Origin: Lanius collurio
Lineage: Eukaryota > Chordata > Aves > Passeriformes > Laniidae
Direction of reading: 5' to 3'
DNA: 64,000 bases
Assembly (NCBI GenBank): GCA_020086605.1
Contig: JACBWW010000015.1
Span: 8,551,251 to 8,615,250, forward strand
The notes beneath the pieces are model-generated. The model was not told where the DNA came from and did not search any database. It saw only the letters and a program-made list of their open reading frames with translations. The stretch's first letter is position 1; the number at the start of each line of letters is the position of its first letter. Position numbers and translations under genes: made by a program. Below are positions 1 to 11,560 of this stretch, in pieces.

Positions 1-2043
1 GTATTCCTAGGCACTTTAAAGCTCATTTGACTTTTATTTTTCGCTCTAGAAGAAAAAAAAAGAAAAAAAAATATCTATGCTTTAGAGCAATGGATACTGT
101 GCAAAGAACACTTTCTGTGGATATGTATATTTAATTAATTGAGGGCTTTAATTTTGCAATTGGAATGTAGGGATAGAAAGTTGTCAGAGTGTTTTTTCCT
201 CTCAGTATGACTCTTCTTTGCGATGGGAAAGACAGCTCATGGTTCACAGTGTCAAGTGAAAATGAATATATTTAAACAATACTGGTGACTGCAAGTGTTA
301 ATGATTTCCCCTTGTTTCTCTCCGATGCTGAGGCGATTAACTGTCTGCCAATTTTGCCTTGCCTATTTTCAAATATTGCCAACCTTTGCTGAAAAGATGT
401 AGAAAATGTTCCCATTAGGAACAGGAAACAAATAGTCCATGCTAAGCATAATTTTGTCTTTAATTACTTGCTCATGTATTGTATTTCCAAAGCTTCCTGG
501 CTTACAAGTACATAATTTAAAGCACACATTTAAAGATCAGTTTCTAGTCTCATACCTCTGTGAAAGAAATGTATGTTATATTTCCTGATTTATTAGTCTT
601 GTTCAAACTATGCTTTGAAGATAGAATCAGGAATTTCTTACTGTTTCTGTCACCAGACTGTCCTTTTCACAAAAAAATTAATTTATTTAGACAACATTTT
701 GTGAACTAAGGGGTATGATATTTTCCCTTTTTCAGTCAGAAGGATACATTAAAGTTATGGCTGAACAGTTTAACAAATGTGGGACTAGCCCCCATCTGTT
801 TTGTACTAAATTTTTTTACGAAAGCCCAAAACTCCACTCCTGAACCTTCAGGTGGAGCTGTGCAAGTGCAACATTGAAGCAGAAACACATAAAATTTCAG
901 CCTGAACACTACTTTAGTATAACAGGAAGCTACTGATAACAAATGGAAACAGAAGCCTTGCCACAAATGTCAGGCACGCAGAGTGGGGCAGTTGTGTTAT
1001 GTGGTGGTAGCCAGCTGGCTAATCAGCACAGATGTGTTGGTTGCTCACTTAGTGGATTTACAGCTCTCAGCTGCAGAATGTGCTGATTCTTCCTCACTCA
1101 AGGGACAGAAGGCGGTAGAGGGAGGGAAAAAGGAAGCTGAAGGTAAGGAAGGATCAAAGGGCATAAAGCTATAGGGAACTGGGCTTTATTACTGTCACTA
1201 TAATCAAAACAATTTATCCAGCTGTGATACAAGGCTGAAATGGTCCAAGACCTTTGCTCTGAGTTTGGATTGAGAGGCAGTGAGACTGTGGAGATGCCAA
1301 GGGCAGGATAACAGTGTCAGATACTTTACCTTAATGCTACCATCAGTCTCCTACTTAAGCAATTTTCTGACTTGGAATTTTGTTATCGGATTTTTCCATA
1401 ACCTCCCACGCACTGTGTGCTAGCAAGAGCAGTGTGCTCTAAAACAGCATAGTAATAGAAACTTGAACTGTTCTGTATTATAGAGGTGCTATACTCTGTG
1501 ATTATGATACACTGAGAAAGTATGTGCATGCCATACTTCCAGTTCTTTATGTAGTGATCAGGTTGGCTGAGGCACTTACCTAGTTTCATATTGTGAAGTT
1601 TCTCCTTTCAGTAAGGAGGGGAAAAAGCTATTTTTATATTCACTGAAACATAAATAATCCTGTACTTATCCAGGGACAGATAGCTTTGGATTTCATAGTT
1701 TGCTATAGGGATTTCATCTTAGGTCATCATCATGGAAAATTTATGAGATGCTTCAAATGCTGTATCTCAAGGTCACCTGAAAAATGTCTTAATTTGATTT
1801 GGAAGCATTACTTGTCTGTTTAATAATTGTAATTTGTGTGTTATTAACATCCTGACATACAGAGGTCCTTGGCAGCAAAATATGAAATTTGATGGGTATT
1901 AATCTATGTGTGTTTTTTTGAGGGAACCACAATGGCATAACAGTTGTGATTACACAAGCTGAAGGTAGTCAAAACAAATCCAGAAAACATCACAGCCCCA
2001 GGAGAGGTAAGTGAGATTTGTCCATTTGAGCCTACTGGAAAAA

Positions 2044-2069
2044 GACTGCACAGTAGATACTGTGCAGTC
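2044..2069. repeat. Near-perfect 26-base palindrome
   Basis: The left arm GACTGCACAGTA (2044-2055) and right arm TACTGTGCAGTC (2058-2069) are exact reverse complements, separated only by GA. All 12 positions pair. Such a structure could form a cruciform in DNA. The transcript would need to open one or two pairs to make a loop. No flanking element explains it. A second hairpin lies about 250 bases downstream. Confidence 0.9.
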
Positions 2070-2322
2070 ATTAATTTGTAATGTGTAGCCATTGTGACTG
2101 GAGGGATAAATATTCAGTACTTGTTATTACCTGATAAAGTCATAAATATGTATGGATCTATTTTATGTGACAATTAGAGAATCTAGTTTTAGCATCTGCC
2201 TTTGCCTGATAAACAAAGTTTATTATTTTAAATAAAGGAAAAGCAATAATTTACAATCTGTAGGCTCCATGAAAAGGTGAAGCAAAGCTAAGAGAAGGGA
2301 AGAAAAAAGCATTGTTTTGGAT

Positions 2323-2352
2323 GCACATCCCCTGTCAGACAGGAGGATGTGC
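2323..2352. repeat. 30-base inverted repeat with one bulge
   Basis: GCACATCC (2323-2330) pairs with GGATGTGC (2345-2352), and CCTGTC (2331-2336) pairs with GACAGG (2338-2343). There is one unpaired A between the arms and one A bulge at 2344. That gives 14 pairs in 30 bases. It is not part of any repeat family I recognise. Function is unknown. Confidence 0.88.
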
Positions 2353-5039
2353 AAACAAGAACTACATGTGCTATCCTTCTATAATTTTTTGAAAATACTC
2401 CTGTCTGCTTTCTGAGTACATTTGTAAACAATTAAACTAAGTTTAATTTTAAATCAAACAGTTATGGATAAATATGACAATACCAAATATATTTATTTTG
2501 TAGGTCAAGCTTAAATATGAGTGCTTACCAGGATAGCTGATTTGTACAGGCCCACCTCTGGTGAAAAATTGGATCAATATGTTCTGATAATCCATTATCA
2601 CAATGGTCAGATAACAGCCAATATACAAATAGTTAGAAAATATAAGTCAAGAATTACTATTTTGCATTCTAGTTGTAGTTTTGGGTCATAACTTGCATGC
2701 TATTTCGCTAAGTGTAAAATATTTGGAGTCCTTACTTTTCCTTCCTGGCAGTGGGAAAAACTAATGTGAAATTCAGATTTCTTCCTTGCCAGCTGATAAG
2801 GTGAGAAGCAGCTTTAAAAGTTGCTGACTTTCTGCAGAGCTTTTAAAATCTCACTGCTGTTTATCAATATCAATTACTTTCTGTCTTTTTTAAGTGCCAT
2901 TTCCTTAAAAAATTTCTTTATGATGAGGAATATATCTTGGCAAGATGGCCTCATAAAACACAGAAGTATAGCTGTGAGAAATGGAGAATAATGTGTAAAA
3001 TAAATTAATATTTTCTGTATGTTGGAAAAGTACAGGAAGGAACCCAGAGAGCCCAGAAGTTTTTTGATTTTGAGTCTGTGCTGCCTCTTGCTCTTTTTAA
3101 GAAAATTGCCCGACTGTTTTTGATGTAGAAAAGCGTTCTGGAACCTTTGGCATTCCCGCAGCTCTTTCCTTTGAACTCCTATTTTGGCTGCCACTGTTTC
3201 ATCCTACTGCTCTGGCTTCTCACAGACCTGAGCACACATTTGCTCCTGCCTGGGGCTCCTTTCAGTTGTCCTCATCTCATGGCTGATCACAGCCCTTTGT
3301 TCCTGCTGACAAATTCTGGCAGGTGGGCTGTGTGACATAAAAGCCTTTGATTCTGAGTGGAAAGGGATGCTGGTTGAGTCTTATGGGAGGAATAGAGTAC
3401 TTTATTTACATGGCTCATGGGAAATACACCCTACACCTGATATTCCTAGCTTAAGGTCCAACCTATGAACATATGCAGAATTAATTTGAACATGATACTG
3501 CTGCCTTTTATTTTCAAAGAGTTTGGAGCCACTCATGGAAATATGGTTATTTCATAAGTATGAAGATAAATTATCCATTCTTTCATTCTTTGAAGGAATA
3601 AATGCATTTATTTATCTGAATAAATTATCTATTCTTTAAATGACCTTCATAATGTGAATGTGAAGAAAGGATGACAACTTCTTTGCCTTACTGAGTTTTA
3701 GTAGTAGCAAAGACATTTTCTTTCCAACATCTGTTCCTCAACGACAGGCCTCCTCTCTTTCTCCCTGCCCTTTAATGTGGGCAGCCTGAGGATAAATAGC
3801 CAAAGCAGAGGTTTGCCATTTCCCCTCAGTGAGGAATCCCTCAGAGACAATTGCCAGCTGTAATGGTTGTGTCTTGAGGCAACTCAGGATTTCCCTACTT
3901 GAGATAATTATAATTAACTCCCTGATGATCCTGCCACTCCCTTCCTCTGCCATCCCAGGTCGATCTTATACGAGGTCCCTCAAGGCTGTTCCTGCAGCTG
4001 GCTGGCTGGAGACAGACAGACTGCAGCACTACAAGATGTAACATGCTCTCCTTTCTTGGGAAAATTCAAAGTAAGGTTCTGACAGAATTAGTACTCAGCG
4101 TGAGGCTATGCATGATTTACATAAATAATACAAAAAAAAATTATAAAGTGATTACTGATAAAAATTATAAAAGACACAAAACCCCCAGAAACAATAATGA
4201 AAAGAAGCAGATGGTTAATTTGAATTTGTGACTGGCTATTTTACTGGAACCAAAGACAAGTCATACTTAAGGACAAGGTATTCAGCCCACAAGTTTAGAG
4301 ACACTGTCCATGAAAGCAGTGACTTTGAAACCACTTAGGTTTCATAAAGTGCCTGTATTGATACCTTAGTTCAGATGAAGAACATGCTTTTAAAATCATC
4401 CCACTGTGAAACATCCAGGCTGAGAGACCAGCCTGGATATAGTCCAAAGTAATATCTACCAGAAAAGGGTGCAGAGTGGGCATGCAGCTGCATGAGAGTT
4501 CTCTGAGTGACCTGATAGCAAAAAGAGTTGGTGTGTAAGGGGGTCTGTAGGGTAATACATTATTTTGCAAATAGTTTTGGGTACATTTATAGTCATATGA
4601 CCAGGATGTTGCATACAGTTCTAGTATCCGTAGTTTCAAAGTATTATAATAATGCAATCAGAAACTGTGAAGCTGATTCAAAAAGATATCTTGGACTAGA
4701 AGAAATAGCCATCTGGATCTGCAAAGTGGTGGTGTTTTTCATTGATCCATTTTCTAAAAAATTTTATTATTGTAAGTAAGAATCTTCATAATTATTATGT
4801 ACTAAGAAGTTTTCTAAAAAATTTGGCAAAAGGTTTGTTGCAAACTAATCATGGAAGATAATTTAGATTTGTCTATCTATACGCATCACTTTTTTTTTTT
4901 TTTTTTTCTTTTTAATGCCAGGGATTATTGATCTTTGGTACAAGCTTTCATGGGAAGTCCTGCTTTTTCATCTCTTGATATCCCCAGATCAGGACAGAAT
5001 GTCTTCCTGGAACATGTAATCTAGCTAAGCACAAATTAC

Positions 5040-5142
5040 AGATCCTACCTAATACAGGAGAACTGTGATACATGCCAGGTTGACCTAAACAATATCAAAC
5101 AAATAGTCCTTTCCAGCCCTAAAATCCATGAATCCGTGTTTT
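5040..5142 (+). mobile_element. Old CR1 LINE 3'-end fragment
   Basis: The segment ends in a CCTTTCCAGCCCTAAAATC-type stretch followed by ATGAATCC, the degenerate form of the CR1 3' terminus (a 'CCCTTCCAACC...' stretch followed by ATTCTATG-type short repeats). The orientation is plus. The upstream part (near 5040-5100) matches the CR1 3' UTR only loosely, so the left edge is uncertain. The divergence suggests an old copy. No coding part remains. Confidence 0.5.
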
Positions 5143-5990
5143 TAAATTTATACATGTCAACCTTTAACACAACTGACTCCTCATTTTGAGTCACTTTATA
5201 ACCATGAGTTACCTGTTAGCTGTGCTATCTAGTTTCCAGCATGCTCCTGTTTCTGGAATCAGTGAATCTCTGCCCTGCACATTCTCAAGGCACTTCTTGC
5301 CGGCAGTGCTTTCATGCAGATAAGGCATCGTACAAACAAAAGAGCACAATGCTCTTGTGACAGGGGGTGCTGTGATGTAACCTTAATTAATCAGACATGC
5401 TGCTTGGGATTTTTTCCAGAGAGCCTTACAAGGACACTCAGTAGCTGAGGGTGTATCTGAGGGTGGCAGAAATGTGATTAAAAGGAGATCTGATATTATT
5501 TCAATTTCTTGTTATTTAAAAGACAATTAATTTTGTCCTTTCATTTTATCTCAGGATATTGTCAGCACCTAATAACCCTATAAAATTTTAAACTTTTTTG
5601 CTAAAATCTGCCATAGGACTTTTAAATTTTATTTTCTACCCAACCTCATCCCAGCCTGGGGAAAGAGATTAGGGCCAACAGCTGTATTTTTAATAACAAT
5701 ATTTTTTTTCTTAGGAAGCTATGGTTTTTCCATATGTCAGCATGGAGTGGCAGTTGATGTTTGAAATTAAGATAAGCAATTCTTTTGAGTGGATGGGGGT
5801 TTGTCACACTGTTTAGATGGAAATGTGTTTTAATCTCACCTCTAAACATTGACAACTTAAAGAATCTTAGAGACTGGGCCACTGATGAAGGGAACAAGTC
5901 AAGACATTTTCTTTTCTTAGATCTAGTTTTGAGTGATTTAGGGTAGGTGCTACAAATAGAACTTGATCTATAAATAAAATTTATTAATAT
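5143..5990. other. Gene-free stretch between CR1 tail and SINE
   Basis: AT-rich sequence with only short chance open frames, including a minus-strand frame of 83 codons at 5646-5897 with no recognisable motif. No repeat or RNA gene is seen. Confidence 0.6.
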
Positions 5991-6114
5991 AGGGCTATAT
6001 ATTAGAAAATGGTGCTAATAACACCAAGGTCGTGGGTTTGATTCATTTAAGAGTTGGACAGGATGGACCTTCTGGGTGCCTTCCAACTCAGACTATTCCA
6101 TGATTCTCTGATCT
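5991..6114 (+). mobile_element. tRNA-Ile-derived SINE (TguSINE1-like), degraded
   Basis: GGTGCTAATAACACCAAGG (from 6011) matches the anticodon arm of tRNA-Ile, with loop CTAATAA and anticodon AAT. GTGGGTTTGATTC (from about 6032) matches the T arm and internal B box. It joins directly to a CR1-like tail (AAGAGTTGGAC..., TGCCTTCCAACTCAGA, then TATTCCATGATTCTCTGAT). A tRNA-Ile head with a CR1 tail is the architecture of TguSINE1, described from zebra finch and related passerines, where CR1 enzymes are thought to mobilise it. The A-box side (about 5991-6010) is badly degraded. The tRNA 3' acceptor half between the B box and the tail appears deleted. This is therefore a decayed retroposon and not a tRNA gene. 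Confidence 0.85.
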
Positions 6115-8602
6115 GTAACTCTCTGTAGATTACTAGACATTTTTAGTGGAATACTAAAGAGCTCAAATGCACCAAATTCTCACAACAATGAATAAGAATC
6201 AATTTTACTAGAAAAGTTTAATGGTCTATAACATGAGAAATGGAAGAGAAGCAATTCATATATGACACAAAAAATCTGTATGATACATGAATATATAATA
6301 TATGCAATTGGTGCATATATAAATAATGAAAACATAAATATATTTGTCTAAATACAATAGTTAAGACCATTTTGAAGACCAGTAATAAATACCCAACTTT
6401 TTAGAGCAGAAAAATGTGTATTTAATCTGTGCTTAAAGGAGCTTTTGGACACTGCAGACAGAATCCCTTGCATGGACACACACTCAGCACCTGGGGACAG
6501 CATCCTCATGCTGAATCCTGATTTTACTGTTTTTTATGATGGTACAATGATCTTAATCTCTCTGATGTAATTCAATTTTAGCATTTTAATCCAAATTATT
6601 TTAGATTTAAGGCTACTTTGTGTGCAATCTTCTTTGCCTGTTTTTTGCCTGTAAAAAAGGTCTGTCTCTCACAGAAGCACCTGCCTCTAGGATCTCTGAC
6701 TTTTCCCTGTTGTCTAACTTCCTAGTCACCTAAGTAAAACTAAGAGGATTTCAACTGCTTGTGTAGCAGCTTGTGCAGACTTGCATATGCTAATTTCCTT
6801 CCTTATTTTATCTCCAAGTAGTTATCAATTATTATTTCTAAAATTACCTTAAACTAAATAGTGAGTAGAGTTGTGTGTACTCACACAACTAAGTGAATGA
6901 TGATTAAATGTTAACTTCATACTTCTGATGCAGACTAGAAATATTCAAATAATGGACATAAACCCAACAATAGATAAAGTCCTTCAGATATATGAGTCAC
7001 AAGCTAAAGGCTTTGACTTTCTTTCCTTCATAGTGATATGTAAATTCAGATACAGTATATTTTTTAAAAAGTTACTTAGAAGACAGTTGTTGGTTTGTTT
7101 GGCTTTTTTTTTTGCTTGCCTGTGTTGATGGAAGTTCAAAAATTAAAATTCATTGCTGAACTGCTTTATTAGCATTCTTACTGCTCAGTGACATGGTTTG
7201 TTGTTTTATGTCCTACAAATTAATAGCATCAAGGCCAATTGCTTGGAGACTGCATAAGTATATCTGTGTTTAGAAATGAAAGGAGCTCTGGGAATTATAT
7301 GAAAAATATGTTTAATTAAGTAGGGAGAAGTAGGGAAAGATATGCATTTAATTTAAGACATTGTAGGAAGTGCCTCATTTCACGTGTTTGCAGCTAGAGA
7401 AGCAGATGTCCTGTTAAAGTGAACCTGCTGTCCAATTCACTCTTGTATTCTCAACCAAGCACATTTTCAGCTCAAAAACAATAGAACAAGTGGGAGTAAA
7501 TTTGGTCAAGAGATTGAGGCTTATGTTATTTTTTATTCCAGTCAATTCTACACAGATTTATTCCATAAGCAGGTATGTTTCTCTCCTGAATCAGAGTCAC
7601 TGTAATGCTGAGAAAAAAGCTTTGAGTGGTATAAACTGTTGTTAGTCACCCTACCTTTTGCCAAGTATCTCTGTCATAGTCACTTTCCTCACTTCTCAAA
7701 TGGGTTGTGAGGGGAAAAAATCCAATAAACAGTGCTCTAAGTAAAAAAGTAATAGGAGTTTATTTACAAACATTCTTCACATTAAGATATAATTTTGAGC
7801 CTATTCTGCAAAGTGATACAGTCTAATTCTGATGAAAGATGCTCTGCATCTATGGCCTGCAGCCAGCTGAGAGCAGCTCCCCAGGAGCACTGAAGCAAGG
7901 GATATGTGTTCTTCTGACAGTTGGGGACATAAGTTGCTGCTGCAGGTATGTGCTTCTCCTTCTTGCTGTGCCCTGCCAAAATACTGTGGTTGAGGGACAC
8001 GGAAGGCAGCTGAGGTATCTTTGGGGAAGTTCATTGCAGAGCTTTATTAATTAAAATAATTAAGAAGGGGTGAAGCTTAACAGTTCGGAAGGCACATCTT
8101 AACAACTGTTATGCTTGTTACACTTCTAGAAATGTGTAATAATTACTCTAAATAATCAAGATTTTTTTTCCTTGCTCGAAGTATGATGAGCTACCTAAAA
8201 CTTTGCTGCTGATCCATGTCTGATTGTTTTTAGTATGCAGCACTGATCACATGCAGCCCTTATTTCCCAGTTCAGAAATTGACATTAAACATCAAGAATA
8301 TGGATTTTCTCCTCTTCCTCTTACAAGGACCATTAGCAACAGAGCAGAAAGGTTCAAAGCCCTTGACTCCTCTTTGTCTTTAACCTCCAGCTTCAGAAGC
8401 AGCAAGCTGAGTAAAGAGTTGCTCTGCCCAGAAAGTGTGCTAACTGGGGAGTATTGGTTTAACTGCTGGATCATTCCTGAAGGCTGATCTTTTGAAAGGG
8501 CTGGATGATGAGAATAGGAATGTGAATTTATAAAATGGCTCAATGTTTGACTGCAGTATCACATCAGCATTTGAGCGTGTCAGGTACAGACGTTGATTAG
8601 TT
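6115..8602. other. Gene-free AT-rich stretch
   Basis: Only short open frames occur, none recognised. A weak 9-base-arm hairpin with ATATATGCA arms lies at 6298-6320. The most notable structure is the imperfect hairpin at 8063-8127, listed separately. No repeat family is recognised. Confidence 0.6.
8063..8127. repeat. 65-base imperfect hairpin
   Basis: Arms 8073-8085 (AAGCTTAACAGTT) and 8104-8116 (AACTGTTATGCTT) pair at 12 of 13 positions around an 18-base loop. An outer pair of arms, AGAAG (8063-8067) and CTTCT (8123-8127), closes across an unpaired internal loop. The size is in the range of a small precursor RNA hairpin, but the continuous stem is shorter than usual for an animal pre-miRNA. 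No known miRNA seed was recognised. Confidence 0.55.
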
Positions 8603-9593
8603 ATGAATAAAAGAGGTGTCATATGTTGAGATAAGGACAGGGGGAGATCACTCCCCAGTCATGGGCAAAACAGACTTGACTTGGGGAAATTAATTGAATT
8701 TATTAGCAATCAAGTCAAAGTAGGATACTGAGAAATAAACCCAAATCTTAAAAATACCTTCCCTAACCCTTTTCCTGGACTTTAATTTATTCCTGAATTT
8801 TTTATCTCCTCCCCATCAGTATTGCAGAGGAATGGAGAATGGGGGCTTTGAATTCATCATGTGTAGCTTCTGCTGCCCCTTCCTCCTCGGGGGGAAGACT
8901 TCTCATACTTTTCCTCTGCTCCAGCATGGTGTCCCTCCTACATGAGACAGTCCTCCATAAACTTCTCTAGTATGAGTCCTACCTACTGCTCTAACTCTCC
9001 CTTCCAAAGGATGCAGTTCCTCAGGAACAGCCTACCCCAGCATGGAGACCCTACAGGGTCACAAGTCCTGTCAGCAAACCTACTCCAGCATGGGCTCCTC
9101 TGTCCACAGTGCTGCAGGTCCTGCCAGGTGTTCCCATGGGCTCACAGCCTCCCTCAGGCATCCCCCTGCTCTGGTGTGGAGTCCTCCGTGGTCCACAGGT
9201 GGATCTCTGCGTCCGTGGGCTGCAGGAGGACACTTGCCTCACCATGGCTTTCACCATGGGCTGCAGGGGAATCTGAGCTCCAGTGCCTGGAGCACCTCCT
9301 GCCCCTCTTTCTTTACTGACCTCAGTGTCTGCAGGGCTGTTGCTCTCATGTATTGTCACTCCTCTCTTCTCTGGCTGCAATTGCTTTTGTGCCATTACTT
9401 TTTCCCTTCTTAAATCTGTTCCCACAGAGGCACCACTGTCACTGATGGGCTGGGCCTTGGCCAGGGGTGGGTCTGTTTTGGATCCAGCTGGCATTGCCTC
9501 TGTCAGACGCGGAGGAAGCTTCTGGCAGCTTCTCACAGAAACTGTCCCTGTGTCCCCTCTGCTACCAAAACCCTGCCACACCAATCCAATACA
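8603..9593 (-). mobile_element. Passerine ERV-type solo LTR, about 1 kb, one end truncated
   Basis: The block is more GC-rich than its surroundings and matches, from memory, a common passerine ERVL-type LTR. Diagnostic stretches on the plus strand are GAGATAAGGACAGGG (from about 8629), GGGCAAAACAGACTTGACTT (about 8663), GCACCTCCTGCCCCTC (about 9292), CTCTGGCTGCAATTGC (about 9369) and CAATCCAATACA ending at 9593. On the minus strand a TATA-like ATTTAAGAAG lies at 9406-9415 and an AATAAA at 8699-8704, which is why minus is chosen, but orientation is not certain. Degenerate tandem units related to CTCCAGCATGG recur at about 8920-9100. The end near 8603 lacks the usual terminal portion, and no target duplication can be assigned. 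No gag or pol sequence adjoins it, so it is a solo LTR. Frames crossing it, including a 184-codon minus-strand frame, are not genes. Confidence 0.8.
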
Positions 9594-11560
9594 GAATGTG
9601 TACACTTAAAGGAGCAGAAAAAAAAATGAACCTAGCCAAATTTCCTGAAGGAGAAATGGACAAAAATAACAAATATTTTGTAACTATATATCACCAGCTA
9701 TCTGTTCATCTTATAGTTCTGTGATGAAGATCTCATCATTCTCTGAGTTTTGATATTTTCTATTTAACTACAACTCACTTTACCCTTGGGTTGGGGTAAC
9801 TCCTTTTTCTGTAATTTTAAAGTGACTGAATTATTTACTGACTGAATGGCCAGTTTCAAACCACAACAATAACATTAAAGAGAAGGGAAGGAGTGATAGT
9901 TGTACTAATTGAGGAGTCTTAAGTTCTTAACTTTACTGGGATTTTTTTGTGACTTGACATAGACCTGCTAACAGAGAACTGGCAGAGAAAGGCTGAATCA
10001 TTCACCCATGCTTCACATAATGAGAACAACCGTACAGCAGATATCTCATGTATTAAGGATTCCTAGAATACTCTTTCATGTGCTCCCACTCGCTGCAAAC
10101 TTCAAACTCATCCCAAAAGTGATACAAAACTCTCTGTGTATAAAAGGTGTATGTTGTGATAGGTTATGCTGGTGAGTTTTTTTTTCCAGCTCTGTTCTTG
10201 TTAGATGTTAGTTTAATATGGCATGTATTTGACAGAGCTAGATACAAAGGTCTCTGAAGAAGTGTTGTTGCAGTCTTGCTAGAATTTTGAAATAACAAAA
10301 AGCTTCTGCACACATGGGCCTTTCTTCCAGTATGAAATAGAAGCAGCAAACTTGAAAGCTATGGACAGACTGAGATAGATACAAATCACTAGACACCCAT
10401 GGATTGGCCTGTCTGAGAGAACAGGTATAGTGTCTCTGGGATAGATTGGACATGACCAGGGACAAACTGTTTTGAGATGATGATATTTTCATTGCAGGGT
10501 AGGTAATTTTATTTCCAGGATTTGAAACATCATGATGTTATTGTGGAGAGAGATTATTATTTGTCACAAACCCAGCACCTATATTGGATTCCTGATACTT
10601 GGTAGAGTTATAAAGTGCATTAATAAAGAGTTACATTTTGAAGATGTTTTGTATGTCTCCCTTAAGGTTTAGGACGGAGAGATAAAGGGTAAAGTTACTG
10701 TTTTGTGTATTTCCTTTTTGAAAGTCCGATCTGGATTATTGTAGCTTTGATTTCAGCTAGGGTCTAGAAATAGAACATCTTGCACCTGATTTCCCTGGAA
10801 GGCTCCATGCAATAGCATTCTTGTAATGTCTAAGAAGACAGACTTGCATTGTAGCATTAAGGCCATGGCATTTTTTGCTCCCAGCCTGCCACCAGTTTCA
10901 TATACAATAGCATTCTTCCAGGTGTCTTACATTGGGAGTGAAGTTTCAACTCTTTCCTCCAGTTTTTGATGGGAGGAAATAACAAATGAAGGTATATTTC
11001 ACTATTTAATAGAACCTTGGTATTTTTCCTTTTTTTAATAAGAAGCTTTTAAAGCACGAGTTTTCTAGAAGGGGTTTTGGATTGTGTGTATTAGAGAACC
11101 AATCCGTGGGAGTTAGTGTCTCTAACATTTTCTCCTGATTAGTGGCTGAAAATGCAATATTATGGCTTGGGGTATTTTTGTGAGTATCCCACTTGAAAAG
11201 CCTGTCTTTTTCAATGCACAGTGGAGGATACCTAGGCACTGGCATGGTTTTAGCCCACAATCTCTCTCTCATGCAACTTCACATTTATAACATAATTGCA
11301 ATGCTTTCTTATCTCACAAGGGGTTGCATGGCTGGGTGTACTAAATCACTATGAGATTCTGAAGGACAGAGGTCTGTAAACCACACTGAGAAGAATAAAT
11401 GGAGAACAGCCTGAACTTTTGAAATGGCGGAAAAGCAGATGCATAAGATATTAGTGTTATTACTGTTGTCTGCCCTACAAAAATAGGACCAATGAACTTC
11501 TCTGCATTTTAGGAGGAAACAAAAGGAAAAAATAATTAGAGTAAAATTTGCATGTGAGAG
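9594..11560. other. Gene-free stretch
   Basis: Single-copy AT-rich DNA. Short open frames show no recognisable domain. A small inverted repeat (TTTCCTCC with GGAGGAAA) lies near 10953-10980. No repeat or RNA gene is recognised. Confidence 0.6.

Larger units (their letters stand above)
1..5039. other. Gene-free AT-rich stretch
   Basis: No open frame here has recognisable protein similarity, and the longest (minus strand, 4295-4657, 120 codons) has no motif I know. The stretch holds an A-rich tract at about 49-71, an 18-base T run at 4890-4907, a perfect 16-base palindrome (AATAAATGCATTTATT) at 3597-3612, and two longer inverted repeats listed separately. A sequence of about 18 bases containing AAATTATCCATTCTTT near 3567 recurs with few changes about 53 bases downstream, so a short local duplication is likely. 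No known interspersed repeat is recognised before the CR1 tail at about 5040. Confidence 0.6.

Noticed and set aside
4575..4700. Weak similarity to an ancient CR1 segment (GCATACAGTTCTAGTATCC)
   Set aside because: Only one short phrase resembles CR1. No ordered match extends on either side, so I do not annotate it.
6011..6045. Possible tRNA-Ile gene
   Set aside because: The anticodon and T arms are present, but the A-box side is degraded, the 3' acceptor half is missing and a CR1 tail follows. It is a SINE, not a tRNA gene.
9051..9605. 184-codon open frame on the minus strand
   Set aside because: It lies wholly inside the GC-rich LTR, is rich in Gly, Ala, Arg and Pro as expected from composition, and matches no retroviral or host protein.
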